Positions 1 to 11,445 of a stretch of 64,000 bases of DNA are shown one piece after another. Within the stretch, counting starts at the first letter, position 1. Every line of letters begins with the position of its first letter. Source of the stretch: Buxus sempervirens (Eukaryota > Streptophyta > Magnoliopsida > Buxales > Buxaceae); assembly GCA_947561395.2 (NCBI GenBank), contig OX387186.1:40877220-40941219 (forward strand), in the 5' to 3' direction. Position numbers and translations under genes: made by a program. The notes beneath the pieces are model-generated. The model made no database searches, was not told the DNA's origin, and saw only the letters and a list, made by a program, of their open reading frames with translations.

Positions 1-1358
1 AACATTTATGAAAACTGTTTTTAGCATGTGAATGTTTGTTACGGGTTGTTATAATTCTATGTCCTTTGGATTTTGTGTTTTTTAAAATAATCAATACAAA
101 TGAAAGGAACACCAAAATCAGACAATGGTGCAATATAGAAAGAGCTTGAATTGGCACGGTGAGCATAGTCAAGAACAGTAGGACAACAGTAAGAGTGACT
201 TATAAGCTAAGTACAGTATTTGTTAGCATGATTTTTCTGAAATTAATTGATGTGGCACAAAGTAACTAAAAGAGACAGGGTGGCTGTTTTCTTTATGGCT
301 CATGTTTCATGCTATATAGCATGGCATGTTTGGAAAGAAAGAAATAAGGAAATTTGTTAGGATACTATAGCCCCTTAAGAGAGAGAATTTGATTTAGTCA
401 TGGTTGCAACAGGTGCATGAGCATTAAAATATGCAGTGAATATGGGTCCTTTTACTTTAGAGATTGTTAGGAGTTGGAGTATAGTGTGTCAATTCTACTG
501 TGGAATGGTATAACAATGAGGCGGTACTCCAACTGGAGGTTCATCAAATATAATTTTGATTGGTAGTAATTATGGATCTGAACCCTTCAACCATTGGTAT
601 GTAACTGACATGGGGTTGTTGGGGCTAGACTCTCTAGTGAATACATGTATAGGATCTATATTAAAGAAATGAAAATTTGAAGACAATCCATGGCTTGGGC
701 CTGGACAGTTCACATCACGGGCTTATGCACTATGTTCATGATTGGATTTAAGGGCTATTGGTGGGGAACTGAGATGTGGTTTTTTGTGTGGACACCCAAG
801 TGATGAATACATGCATATATAGGATATAAAAATCCTATGTTATTGAAATGGAAAATTCAGGACATTCTGTTTCTGTGGGTTGATCGAGGTATACAAAATT
901 AAAGGATCCGTTAAACGAATGCAGCAAATATTTCACATATAATCTTTTAGACATTTCAACAAATAGTAGGCAAACATAAGTTTCAAAGAAACTTTAAGCT
1001 TCTAAGCAAATTTCAAGAAAGCATTGGGAATAACAATACACGCACATGATTGTGGTTGCATCACATAAATTGATAACGGCGTGGCAATTAATTGCGTACA
1101 GTAAGATGTAAAATGACGGCTGGGAAGAAGGGGTTGGGGTACAAACACCACACGAAGGCAGGTAGAATATTAGACGAAAATAAATAGGAATCTAGATGTA
1201 AATTGCTGAGAATAAAATGAGATCAAATGAGCGGAATATGCATAATGATGAGAAGAAAGGGGGTTGTTGAGGTGTACTATTATGTGACCAAGCAATGCAG
1301 ATAACTGATCGGTGAAGTCTATTGCAGAAGAAGTATATCTGAGAAATTCCGAGAAATT
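1..1358. other. Intergenic DNA, no recognisable gene
   Basis: AT-rich sequence without a long open frame. A weakly conserved duplication is visible (about 607-690 against 800-880, both around GAATACATG..ATAGGAT). A short LINE-like piece is listed separately. I see no RNA gene or promoter. Confidence 0.5.
265..360 (+). pseudogene. Possible LINE remnant (region before RNase H)
   Basis: One forward frame around 325-355 reads AWHVWKERNKEI. This resembles the conserved W-x-x-W-K-E-R-N patch between the zinc-binding region and the RNase H domain of plant LINE ORF2 proteins. Nothing longer is preserved on either side, so this is at most a degraded fragment. It is independent of the large minus-strand LINE that starts at 2647. 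A chance match is possible. Confidence 0.3.
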
Positions 1359-1624
1359 TGTTAGGATCTCTTAAGTTTATCTTTAGTTGAATTAGGATTG
1401 TTATTCAGTTTTAGTAGGATACGTCTGGTTTATCTTTAGTTGAATTAGGATTGTTATTCCAAGATACTCTGGTTTATCTTTAGTTGAATTAGGATTGTTA
1501 TTTCAGTAGGATACATTGGGTGGGGGAGAATTCTTCTATATATGTAGCTCTTTTTAGAAGGTGAAATTTATCAAAGAAATTTATTTAAATCTATAAGGAG
1601 GACGATTCCCTCGAAGAACCAACA
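1359..1624 (+). mobile_element. Candidate short solo LTR (TG...CA)
   Basis: The segment begins TGTTAGGATCTC and ends GAAGAACCAACA. It has a TATA-like CTATATATG near 1535 and an internal triplicate repeat, which would suit a small copia-type LTR. No matching 5-bp duplication is found (AAATT on the left, ATTTA on the right), so the ends are uncertain. Confidence 0.35.
1376..1503 (+). repeat. Three tandem copies of a 30-bp core
   Basis: The core TTTATCTTTAGTTGAATTAG plus GATTGTTATT occurs at about 1376, 1429 and 1472. The copies are nearly identical and separated by short variable spacers that carry GATAC-like ends. The array lies upstream of the TATA-like box of the candidate LTR. Confidence 0.8.
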
Positions 1625-2300
1625 ATTTAGTTTGAATTCACAGGGCCAATCAGTTGGAATTTGTGGGTACCTAACATGTACCTTGAATTTTAAGAAAGAA
1701 ATGCGACTCTCTCGCTGGCGATGTGATGGGTCGGGGATGAGAACAATATTGCCACCGATAATAGGAGGATCAAACGTCTGAGTATGATGCGCCTCTTTCA
1801 TGTAAGTAGTGGCTTCTTGGAAACATATGCATTGTGACATGGTGAAAGCAAAATGGTAGATGAATCCATGGCGAGGAGAAGGTGGATGAATCTGTGGGAA
1901 AGGAGAAGTGAGCGGGAGCAGTTTCTAACCGCCGGTTTGAAAGAGGATGAGGACTTGTGACGGATGGAACCCTTTATTATTCAAACTCGGACAGCATACG
2001 GAATGGGTATTTGTGGCTTTTGTGTGGGAATCGAATGTTGAGAAGTAGGGTTCTTTCGCGAAAACGATAATACGTAATGGAGGCTTCTGTGAAGGTTGTG
2101 TTATCTAGCAAGGTTTGCATCGTGAGGTAAACGGGAGGGAGCAGAGGACGTGAGTGGGTAGTTGCAGAACTGAATTCTAGTTTTAGAGAGTGGATGAAAA
2201 GTTTTGGCAATTATATCCCCGCATTATATGACGGTGGCGTTGATTTGTGTGGGCAAAGGTGGAAAGAGGTATAATTTAGCTTGGCACATTTCCTAAAAAG
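1625..2300. other. Unassigned stretch with small minus-strand open frames
   Basis: Two short minus-strand open frames (1571-1840 and 1977-2210) are present, but I recognise no domain or motif in either. The stretch could be cargo of the Helitron-like element whose putative 5' end is at 2327, or plain intron sequence of the oxygenase gene downstream. Confidence 0.3.
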
Positions 2301-2327
2301 GCGCTTCGCTTTATATATAGTAGAGAT
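2301..2327 (-). mobile_element. Possible Helitron 5' terminus
   Basis: Read on the minus strand, the sequence starting at 2327 is TCTCTACTATATATAAAG followed by CGAAGCGCC, preceded by an A. Plant Helitrons commonly start with TC followed by CTACTATATATA-like sequence and insert between A and T. A matching 3' hairpin plus CTRR end was not found at lower coordinates, so this is a terminus-only call. Confidence 0.35.
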
Positions 2328-2399
2328 ATAAATTGGGATATTGTAATGCTTAACTTGTCTTTCAATTATGTGATTTTTTTTGTGTATTTTTTTGCCTAG

Positions 2400-2646
2400 A
2401 TACTAAGCAATGGGAGGTACAAGAGTGTGGAGCATCGAGTTCTTGCTACAAACACACAATCAAGAGTTTCAGGTCCCATATTTGTGAGCCCATGATTGAC
2501 AGACACAATTGGGCCACTGGCTCAAGTGGTTGAGAGGGATGAGGTGGCTCATTATAAAGAGGTGTTGTTTGGAGTGTACATTAACAATTTCTTTGGAAAG
2601 GGTCATGAAGGCAACAAGTCTCTTGATTTTGCAAATTTCAATGCCC
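2400..2646 (+). pseudogene. Last exon of a 2-oxoglutarate/Fe(II) oxygenase-type gene, disrupted
   Basis: The forward frame starting at 2400 follows a pyrimidine-rich intron end (TTTTTTTGCCTAG). It reads [16 protein letters not shown] and then SRVS, the signature of plant 2OG-Fe(II) dioxygenases of the ACC-oxidase-homolog/DMR6-like type. The H of EHRV is the third iron ligand, and R-x-S binds 2-oxoglutarate. The frame then continues with the usual C-terminal sequence (TIGPLAQVV, FFGKGHEGNKSLDF). A single in-frame TGA lies at 2493-2495. The exon breaks off at 2646 where the minus-strand LINE was inserted. Its last codons, CCA TGA, lie across the TSD at 45781-45785. Upstream exons with the HxD motif were not found. 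Family level is confident; the substrate cannot be assigned. Confidence 0.85.
2638..2646 (+). repeat. LINE target-site duplication, left copy
   Basis: TCAATGCCC, repeated at 45772-45780. It adjoins the A-rich tail of the LINE on one side and the oxygenase exon on the other. Confidence 0.7.
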
Positions 2647-4689
2647 AATTTTTTTTGTTTTTTGGGTGAAAAGAGTAGAATGTATTAAATTCAAGTAACA
2701 GTACATCCCATAAAGTCGTCTAATAGGGGGATAGAAATACAAGAAGGAATAGAATGCAACCAAAGACAAGAAAATTGATCAAGGGCAAAATTTGCCAGAG
2801 AATCCGCAACCAGGTTGCCCTCACGAAATGTATGTGAGAAACTAACCACCAAAAAAACCTGAATAATATCTCTTATCTGGGTAATGACTCCCAATAGCCT
2901 CCACGGAATGTGAGAAAGAGGGTGGAGAAGAAAGTGTATAATTGACTGGGCGTCGCCCTCCAAGATGATGTGAGTTGCATGGCATGCCTTCGCCATCTTC
3001 AAACTCTCTAAAGCCGCATATGCTTTAGCAAGAATTGCACTGTTTGCCGTGATCTCCCAAGCAAACCCCACTAGAAAACCACCGTTACTTTCTCTAAGAA
3101 CTCCACCAGCCCCAGCTCTCCATGCAGATTTGCGAAACGCTCCATCGAAGTTGAGTTTGAGAAAAGAGAAGAGGGGTTTGTTCCACATAATCTCTTTAGG
3201 GACAGAGTTTGCTAAATTCCGATGGGCCATCTCCATATTGGAGATGGAATCGATATTCAGCTGCCGAATATGTCTGCATGTTATGATGACATCGGGTTGG
3301 ATCCCTTGAAACTTAGCTTTATTTCGACTGTTCCAGATGGCCCAACCAAAATTGGTTACCTACACCAAGAACTCGGAAATGGCATCAGCAGGTAGGGGCG
3401 GCTTCAACTTAGATAAGAAAACAAACCAATCGAAGGAGTCCTAGGGTCTAGTAGTTTGCAAATTTCCTCCTATGGATTGCAACCACACTGCCCTAGAGAA
3501 AGGGTAGTGCATCCACAAATGCTCTGTAGTTTCCTGCAGATTATTACAAAACACACAACAGTTGTCAATATAGCCTAGTCGGGAAGCTAGAAGGTGACTG
3601 GTTGGAAGACCACCCACGAGGCATTTCCAGAGAAAGAACCTAATTCGAGCTTGGCACCTTAAGTACCAACATTTTAACCAGATGTAGTTCATGTTTATGG
3701 GGTTGATTCTGAGAATCAAACGATATGCCGATGCTACAGAGAAGCTGCCAGACACAATATGAGCCCAATGTCTCCGGTCGCTGCCAAGAGAAGGTGAGAT
3801 TGGGTAGCAAAAATTTTATCCTGAGTTGAGCGATCCCAGAATCGAGCTATGGTTCCAGAGTCCCATTGGCAGGTACTGGGGTTGATCAGTTGGTTGAATT
3901 TCTCCATTTGAAATTGATGCGGGTGATGATGAATTTGGAGAGGGGGTTCGACTCCCACTATCCACTTGTACTTTAGGATGTCAATGTGACTGCCATCAGC
4001 AATAGCCTAAGCACTTCCTAGATGGATCCACTTCCTGATACTTTGCATCTGCCGCCACCCATACGACTGCTTTTGGTGAGTGATTGATTTGAGGAAGGGA
4101 ACAAGAGGGAAGTACTTATCCTTCATGATCCGACCCCATAGAGTCAAATTCTCTTGAGTTAATTGCCAAGCAGCTTTTAGAACTAAAGCCTTATTCATTA
4201 TCTCCGCACGCTTCAAGTTCAGGCCGCCACTTCCACGTTGGTGCTATATTTTGTCCCAACAAACAAGTGAAATCTCATTTCCTTATCTCCCCTTTTCCAG
4301 AAGAAAGTTCGGACCATCTGATCCATTTTTTGCAAAGTTCCCTGTGGTAACATAAAACAATTCATAAGATGCACAGGTTGAGCAGATAAAACAGATTGAA
4401 TTAAAGTTGTTCTCCCCATTTGTGATAGAAGCAAGGATTTCCAACCGGAGCATCTGTTTGCCATTTTTTCCATAATAACATCACAATCCTTAGCCCTCGG
4501 TTTAGATCGGAGTTGAGGAACCCCCAAGTAATGTTTTGAATGGTGGTGAGTCGCCACTTCAAAAAGCTGACGAATACCAACCATTTGGCCACCATCAGTA
4601 TTGCGGCTAAATATGATAGAAGATTTACCACCATTTATGCTTTGCCCCAACTCACTACAATATTTATGCAATAAACAGTTCAAACCGTG
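2647..4689 (-). pseudogene. LINE piece 7: RT thumb, zf-RVT, RNase H and 3' end
   Basis: It continues AHGLNCLLHKYCSELGQSIN and KSSIIFSRN (RT thumb) and YLGVPQLRSKPRAKD, then reads with frameshifts through AWQLTQENLTLWGRIMKDKY. A zf-RVT domain follows at 3755-3441 (ARIRFFLWKCL, CCVFCNNLQETTEHLW). The last domain is a plant RVT_3 RNase H at 3236-2691 (LNFDGAF with the first Asp, ILEGDAQ, REGNLVADSLANFA with the last Asp). The 3' end has a short A-rich tail. Several stops and frameshifts make it nonfunctional. Confidence 0.9.
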
Positions 4690-7600
4690 TGTAACACCCG
4701 AGTTTCGGATTCAATTCCCAAAACTCGAGGTGTTATGGTAAGTAACAAAAGCAACTAAAATATGGAATAATTTAAAATTTTTTCTAACTTTATAATCAGA
4801 GTAAATGCGGAAACTTGAATTTAAATTCTCTTTATTAATCAACAATTATGATATACAAGGATTTCAATTACATGAGCAATCCTACATCTATATAGACTAC
4901 CCAGCTACAACTAGCCCACAACTTTACGTCATCACCAAGAGTACCTGAAAAATGGGAGAAACCGGAGTGAGAATAAATCTCAACAAGTAGCAAGGTGCAT
5001 GCATGAAATCAGTCCATGTTTATATAAAATAAGTTATGAGGTGTACGATTAAACCAACGACAACAACATCAACAAGAAAAACGATAATATAGAGAAATCA
5101 CGGCACACAGCATACCACGTCTGTGACATCACAGGACTAATGGAATTGTAAACAGAGCCCTACAGACATGTGCCAAAATGCTACCTCACCGACTTACGGT
5201 GGACCAACCGCCCTGCAATCTGGCTATTCAACACCAACGGAAGAACCCACCACCAACCAATAATCAATAACCAGCCACCCCGCAGACTGGCTATTCCAGA
5301 TGGGTTAGCATGTACGGCCCAACCAATCCAAGAGTGGGTAACGTAGCGACCAACCAATCCAGGAGTGGTACCATCGTCGAGATGATGGAATGCCTATGAC
5401 ACAGAATGAGAAACTTCAGAAAACAATTTCATTTACTAGCTACTCTAATGGATCCATGTAAGAGCTAAGCCTACTAGACATAACTCACAATCAAAAACTC
5501 AAAATAACTTAATAATATATCAATTAATAATGTAATTGCGAAACCCACACGATGGTAGAAAACCAAAACCAGGGAATGGACATACTTCTCAATAACACCC
5601 ACCAATAATAATAACCAAATCCGCCCTACGGAACCAATAAACCAGGCACCTACCTTGTCACAACTGTGACCCAAAATCCAACACAAGATGTACCAAGTCA
5701 TATGTCCAAACTCCAGATTTCAACGGCAAAATAATCCAAGTATATACATAAATCATTCGGAGCTCAAAGCATGCTCAATTAGTTCAAATACAAGTGTAGG
5801 AACTCCCAAAATCAAGTTTTGTTTAAAAGGAAATAAATCAAGACATTAGCAATATTCCTAACTCTTGATTAAAACTTCTCTATTTCTATTGTCTATTAAC
5901 ATCCAACTTTCCCTCGTTTAGAACCCAAGGTGGCAAAACTTATTAACTCTGTTATTTAGTATTTCTAGAAGGTAACTTAGGTCTATATGGAAGTTTAAGA
6001 ATAGGTTAGGTTACCCAAAATCAAATCTAACTAGGTTGTGACCTCCTTTTACTTAAAATATCTCCAAAAGTTTCATATTTACAATCATCGTCCCAAATTA
6101 CTATTCTTTAATTCAAATTTAATTCCGCCACTTCCTACATCTTAAATTAACCTAGTTACAGGTGTTACAACTTTAGAATTTACAGAAAAATCATTATAAA
6201 TTAAATCTGGGCACAAATCCCAAAATCTAGAATTTCTGACATGGGTCGCTCGAAGAGGCGCTCGAGCGACTGTTCTAGCGGCTATAATTTCAAGTTCTGT
6301 TTTAGATACACAAGCAGGTCGCCCGTGGCTGCGCTCGAATGATGTATCTAGTGACTTGTTTCCAATGTTCTGGTTTAAGGTATACAGATAGGGCGCTCGA
6401 GCGACTGTTCTAGCGCTCTACCCAAAACTCAGTTTTTCTGGGTTTTCAATAATTTCCAAAACTTCTCAAATTCCTATGGCTTTAAATTGTTTCTAAACAT
6501 CTAAATTTTATTCCAAATTACTTCTAAGACAATCCTAATCAAATCTTGGTGATTAAAATTTATCTAAGATTTCTTTCTAAATTAAACCACCTATGAGCAA
6601 CACTTTTCTTGATTCTTAAATAGAGATTTAAATCACCAAATCAAAATTTATAATCATCCAACTTTTTTAATGAAATCCAACTTAAAACCAATACGATCAA
6701 ACATCAAAATCACAAGAAAACATGTAGTTCCTCCAGTTTCAAGTGTTTGCTACTTGCCTTTTTGATGAACCCAAATTTTTCAGAACTTCTTCTGTGCCCA
6801 TTTTTGGAGCTCAACCACACCCCTCTAAACATCTCCAATTTAGATCTCCATCGTTCAGTTTGAAGTCCTCCATGAGTAGCACAAAACCGTAAAATTGCAG
6901 CCCATTCCAACGGTTGGATCTTCCTATCTCTTCGTTCGAAGTTGGCTAGTCGGTCATCTCTGCAACTCCTTTTTCTTTCTAAATCTTATTTTCCACCAAC
7001 TTCTGGGTTAATTCGCACCAGCTTAGACTCCTCCAAATCCAATCTCCACCGTTCATATTAAGTTATCCCATGTATAGATCATAACCTCAAAATTTCATGA
7101 CGATCCAACAACTGGATCTCCGGGGATCGTCGTTCAAAGTCTGCTGGTCAGACCTCTTAAGCACCTCCCTTTTTTTTCTTTTCTTCCCTCTCTTTTCTCT
7201 CCTCTCTTCTTCCCTTTATTTTTCTCCGAAGCCCTAGCACGAATTTCTCTCTCTTTCCTCCTTATGTTTGACTTGCTAAAAACCCTAAACCTCCCCTTTT
7301 ATAAGCTCTCTAAATTAGAAGTCCTAATAGGTTTAGGAGACCTTCTAAATAGGATTCTCACTCTTAATTGGAAACCTCCCTATCTTAACCCTCCTTCTAA
7401 TTCCTCTTTTAAGTATCTCATATAAAGGTCTTAATTTATTTTATTTTCGTGCTAATTCAATTTCTTATTTTAAAATATTACTAAAACACCCCACAATTCC
7501 TCTTATCCTCAAATTTAAAGCTCATTATCAACCATAATCACCAATATATCTTTTTTCTTACTTTTAAGCCATAATTTGCTATTTAAATCCAAACCTAGCC

Positions 7601-8034
7601 CAAATTAAGTCTAGTTAAATATTTCAAGTCTAATAATTATTTAATTACTCAATATATTAATTTGGCTAATTGAAAAATGACTAAAATACCCTTTCCTTGA
7701 AATTCCATATTTAACTTTTTGATCTTTTTCCAAAATTCTCCTCTTTATTCCTCACATCAATCTTAACCATATAATGCACTTGGATTAATACATATCTTCT
7801 TCAACATCATATTTAAGTCACTCTCCCAATTTATCTAAATCAACCATACTCTTTCCTATTTAAATGAAGCTGCTATTTAAATTCCTAATTACTCAAAATT
7901 ATTGTTTATTTATTTAGTTACTAATATCTCTTTGGATCATAATATTATTCCTCCAATACCTAAATTAAACCTTAACTTCTCAATATTTAGGCTTATTTAA
8001 TTTACTTTATTTTAGGAAAATCCTGGGTTTTACA
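4690..8034 (-). mobile_element. Solo LTR, TGTAACACCC family, reverse orientation
   Basis: It starts TGTAACACCCGAG and ends CCTGGGTTTTACA, flanked by CCGTG at 4685-4689 and 8035-8039, inside the LINE reverse transcriptase. The 3345 bp hold no coding domain. Orientation is set by comparison with solo LTR 38494-40905. In LTR orientation it has a TATA box (minus CTTATAAAAG near 7305), a GC-rich palindromic cassette (6240-6420), a repeat-rich region (5190-5400) and the conserved block with ATGCATGC-like sequence near 4990. Superfamily is probably Ty3/gypsy from size and 5-bp TSD, but no internal domain supports this. Confidence 0.85.
6240..6420 (-). repeat. CGCTCGAGCG palindrome cassette of the solo LTR
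   Basis: GCGCTCGAGCGACTGTTCTA-type units occur at about 6245-6275 and 6390-6420, with a degenerate CGCTCGAATGATGTATCTAG form between them. The core CGCTCGAGCG is a perfect palindrome. The same unit appears at the equivalent place in solo LTR 8345-29185 (9060-9148 and 26752-26840). Confidence 0.75.
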
Positions 8035-8344
8035 CCGTGAGCTTCCCGAACATTTGTGAATCCGTAGATGCTGACGTCGTCAACATACATCAGATGTGAC
8101 AGTCTAATGCCTCCACATCTAATTGCTACCCCATGAAAACGGTTTTCACTTTCCGCCCTAGCAATAGCCAATGAGAGGACCTACTGACAGAGGATAAAAA
8201 GGAACAGGGAAAGGGGGTCACCTTGACAGAGCTCCCTTTCCACGAAAATTTTTCCCACGGGGGAACCATTGAGAAGAACCCCATATGACATCGAAGTAAC
8301 ACAAACCATAAGCAATTCGAGCACTTTATTTTGAAAGCCAAAAG
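8035..8344 (-). pseudogene. LINE piece 6: reverse transcriptase palm with catalytic YVDD
   Basis: The minus strand picks up the reverse transcriptase exactly where the previous piece stopped: FGFQNKVLELLMVCVTS, LLNGSPVGKIF, then a QGDPLSLFLFIL-type motif. It ends in HLMYVDDVSIYG, the catalytic F/Y-x-D-D box of non-LTR reverse transcriptases. One stop separates the two motifs. Solo LTR 4690-8034 interrupts it 15 residues after the YVDD (TSD CCGTG). Confidence 0.88.
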
Positions 8345-9059
8345 TGTGAAACCCCGTTCCAATATCCCTAGCATACCTTAATCATTGAGCTTAACGTGTA
8401 GGTGAAGCTGGAGAAGCCCAAGCCTAAAGCCAGTCCAAGTGGCAGAGCCCCGGCTAGGCAGTGCCTATGGAAGTGAGAAACCTCTAATTGTTGAATAAAG
8501 TTTGACCCTAAGTGGGAAAAATAGCTAAATGTTGGTGTTATGTGCAAATAAGGAGGAGAGTGGCAAACTCGTAAATTGCTGTGCCTTGTGGGAAGCCACT
8601 TAAGTGGAGAAAACCAAAGGGAAAAAGCCCATTCACGACCACACCCCTATCGCAAACCCTTTTCTCCCATTTTCTTCCACTTCACTTCTCCCATTTCTTC
8701 ATCTCCTTCCCATTCTCATCACCCCATTTTCGTCCCCTGTTTATTCATAGCCATTAGAAGTGGTTGTTCGCAAGAAAAACAAAAGAAGGTTCCAAGGGAA
8801 GTGATTTTCGTTTGGAGCATTTGGTGGAGATTTGTGGAGGAAGTCGAGCCAAGGAGCTTAAGGTGCTATTCGTGGCTTGCAATAGGAGCTAGGAAACTTG
8901 CTAAAGAGTTTGCAAGAGGTAAGCAACACCACGGGAGGGTTTTCTTTGAGAGGTTTTGTTGGTAGTAGATTTCCACACATGCTAGGAGTGATTTCGAGCC
9001 CAAAAACACCCAGAACAACCGAGATTTGAGAAAATCCCCAAATTCCCTGTCAAAAAGCC

Positions 9060-9148
9060 CAACTGCCCGAGCAGTCGCTCGAGCGGGCATCGGGCGGTAG
9101 TTTTAGGAAGCTTCAGGTAGTGGTTTAAGTCATTGCCACTCGAGCGAC
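9060..9148 (+). repeat. CTCGAGCGAC palindrome cassette, left part
   Basis: GTCGCTCGAGCGGGCATCGG and CCACTCGAGCGAC are two units of the cassette also seen in solo LTR 4690-8034. The Tat element inserted directly after the second unit, and the cassette continues at 26752-26840 (GCTCGAGCGACTATTCTAGC). Confidence 0.75.
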
Positions 9149-9238
9149 TGTAGACACCCCAAATTGCACAAACAATCATCAAAAATCATTATCTCCTGGA
9201 AAGCCAGCACAGAATTTGAAGAAAATAGACTTTTACCT

Positions 9239-9380
9239 GTATCCGGATTGAGTATCCGGAGACAAGTACCCTTTTCCGTATCCGGATAGTCATACCGGAT
9301 ACGTGTGAGCCTTAGCGTATCCGGTACCATGTACCGGATACCTTAAGGCCCTTTGTTATCCGGTCTGACATACCGGATAC
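9239..9380 (+). repeat. Array of short inverted repeats upstream of the TATA box (5' LTR)
   Basis: Four units have the form GTATCCGG, 6-11 bases, CCGGATAC: GTATCCGG-ATTGAGTATCCGG, GTATCCGG-ATAGTCAT-ACCGGATAC, GTATCCGG-TACCATGT-ACCGGATAC and TTATCCGGT-CTGACAT-ACCGGATAC. Spacers are 15-25 bases. The array ends about 155 bases before the TATA box. The 3' LTR carries the same array at 24565-24706. Confidence 0.9.
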
Positions 9381-9536
9381 CTTAAGTTTGCTCAAAATTA
9401 GGGTTTTCCGAGAGCTTTTCACTTTTACCATCATGTCCCTCATTAAATGAGGGGAAATCGCGGAAATAACCTTAGGGTTTAGGTTGGAGGGGTTCTAGAC
9501 ATTAAGTTGTGTCTACCAATGACCTTAGCCCTTGCC

Positions 9537-9544
9537 TATAAATA
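9537..9544 (+). promoter_or_regulatory. TATA box of the 5' LTR
   Basis: CCTTGCCTATAAATAGGAG is a strong plant TATA box, so transcription of the element should start about 30 bases downstream. The same word occurs in the Tat-type solo LTRs at 35495 and 54498. Confidence 0.8.
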
Positions 9545-11427
9545 GGAGTCTCCTCCTTGAGCAAATGGCACACAACTCTTGTTTTGAATTCTCGCAAAGA
9601 AGAACTCCAAGAGAAGAAGAAAACCGCTGTGGAATCGCCTCCAGCACTCAGGTAAGCCTCAACTTTTCTTTTTATTTTCTGTCTTTACATTCCTAGATCT
9701 AGATCTCTTCTTCTACCTTTCTGTAGTGTAAAGCCTTGTTTGTATGTGTGGAAATCCTTCCCCGGCTCAAAGTATCTCAAGACTCCCCTAGCCGTAAAAC
9801 GTGAAGGCGGATCTAGGAGAAACGAGACTGGGGATTGACCCTAGTGCTAGAACCTATGTAGCATAAGGCCTTTTTGATTGATTGTAAACCGTTCCATATT
9901 CAAAGTACCCTTGATTATCTTAAAGAGAACAGAGGGAAACGATAATGGAACGGAACCCTAGGCTATGCTAGAACCTATTTGGTTGAATCTATATGCATGT
10001 TGTATTGATCTTGTTTGTTTTTTTACACTTGCACATACATATCACTATTTCGGCGGGATAGGTTCATATTTGGGGTTTATTGCATTTATTGTGATAAAAC
10101 TCAAATAAATGGCCTCAATCAAATTCTGGAGTGTTTTTAAATGTTTTTCAAAGGTTTTGGATTCATCTCACACGAATCACACACTTTTTGTCAATTTTCG
10201 GATTTGGTTTTCTTCAAAAGTGGCTTAGCTTGACAGCACCTGTACCCTTACTTCGGACACCCATAACTTCATCATCCGGATGAATTTTGGGGTGATTCCA
10301 GAACCATGGGAAAGGTGAGGCTGTCTAGTTTATGTCCACCAAATTTTATGAATTTCTATCTAGCCGATTTTTGACACCTCTCTGTCGAAGTTAAGTGGAC
10401 AGTTCAGGTCCAAGTACAGAACTTGTCACTTCAACGGACCGCCATGTGTTCGTTTTAAGTCCGATTCAAGTGATTTTTATTTCTGAGTACTCCTTTATGA
10501 GTCTATTTTCAAATCCAGTTGGTTTCATAATTTTTGGATTCCATTTGAATTATTGGTAGCCGATTTACTCAGAACTGCTCATTTGCACTTTTCTGGGTAA
10601 ATCTGTGATCTTCGGGGCCTGTTCGGGAGACCACCCAAGGCACACCCGAAGGGATTTTTGTATGAGGCTAGTTTCTGTTGAAAGATGGCCATACAGACTT
10701 CAATCACACCAAATTTCACGGATTTCTATGTAGTGGATTTTTCTAGACAATTTTCCAAAGTTGCCCACTTACCACTTTTAAAAATCCCCAACAGCAACTT
10801 CAAAGGAGCATAACTCCTAGATTTTTCATCGGAATGAAGTGAAATTTTGTATGAGACTCTTATTTACCCTAGTCTTTCAAATGGATTTGGTTGGGTTCAT
10901 TTTAGAATTGGATTTGAATGATTTTAAGGCAAATGGCGTACTTTTTACCAAAATTCCCGGATTTGCCTCAACTTGGTTTTGGCCACTTTTACTTTGATTT
11001 CCATCTTTTGAGATATTCCAGAAGTGATATTGACATAAGAGAGGATCTAAAATCCATTTAGATCTTCATGTGAAAATATCATACATTGTTCCTTTTTCAA
11101 GGCTTTTTCATGATTTTTAGCAAGCTTCTTATTTTCTTTTTAGCATGAACATGCACTTGGCAACCACTTCGTGTGGATGAATGGGGGTGCCTAACACCTT
11201 CCCCCGTTCATAATCTAATCCCCTTACCCATCTCTGGATTTGATTTTCAAGTAGGGTTATTTTTATCCTAGAATTTGTCTTTTGGCTATGTTTGCCTACT
11301 TTTGAATCTTTGGTGTCCATTCTCACCCCAAAATCATGAATGGTGGCGACTCTCCCAATTTTTGCGTTGAGCCCGTGTGTTGACGGAGGGATGATCACTC
11401 CGGTGATTTTTTCCCATGTCTCACAAC

Positions 11428-11445
11428 TGGCGACTCTGCTGGGGA
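11428..11445 (+). other. Primer binding site
   Basis: TGGCGACTCTGCTGGGGA starts two bases after the 5' LTR, at the place and with the TGG start expected for a tRNA primer site. The same 18 bases occur on the minus strand at 56489-56506 in another fragment. I do not assign the tRNA. Confidence 0.85.

Larger units (their letters stand above)
9149..11425 (+). mobile_element. 5' LTR of the Tat element
   Basis: 2277 bp from TGTAGACACCCC to CCCATGTCTCACA. It holds an inverted-repeat array (9239-9380), a TATA box at 9537-9544 and, close to the 3' end, GGTGGCGACTCTCCC (11342-11357), which resembles the PBS that follows the LTR. It matches 24475-26751 with about 16 substitutions. Confidence 0.97.

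Noticed and set aside
8576-8965. 129-codon forward frame in a solo LTR
   Set aside because: Ser/His/Pro-rich, no domain, not conserved at that position in the sister LTRs.
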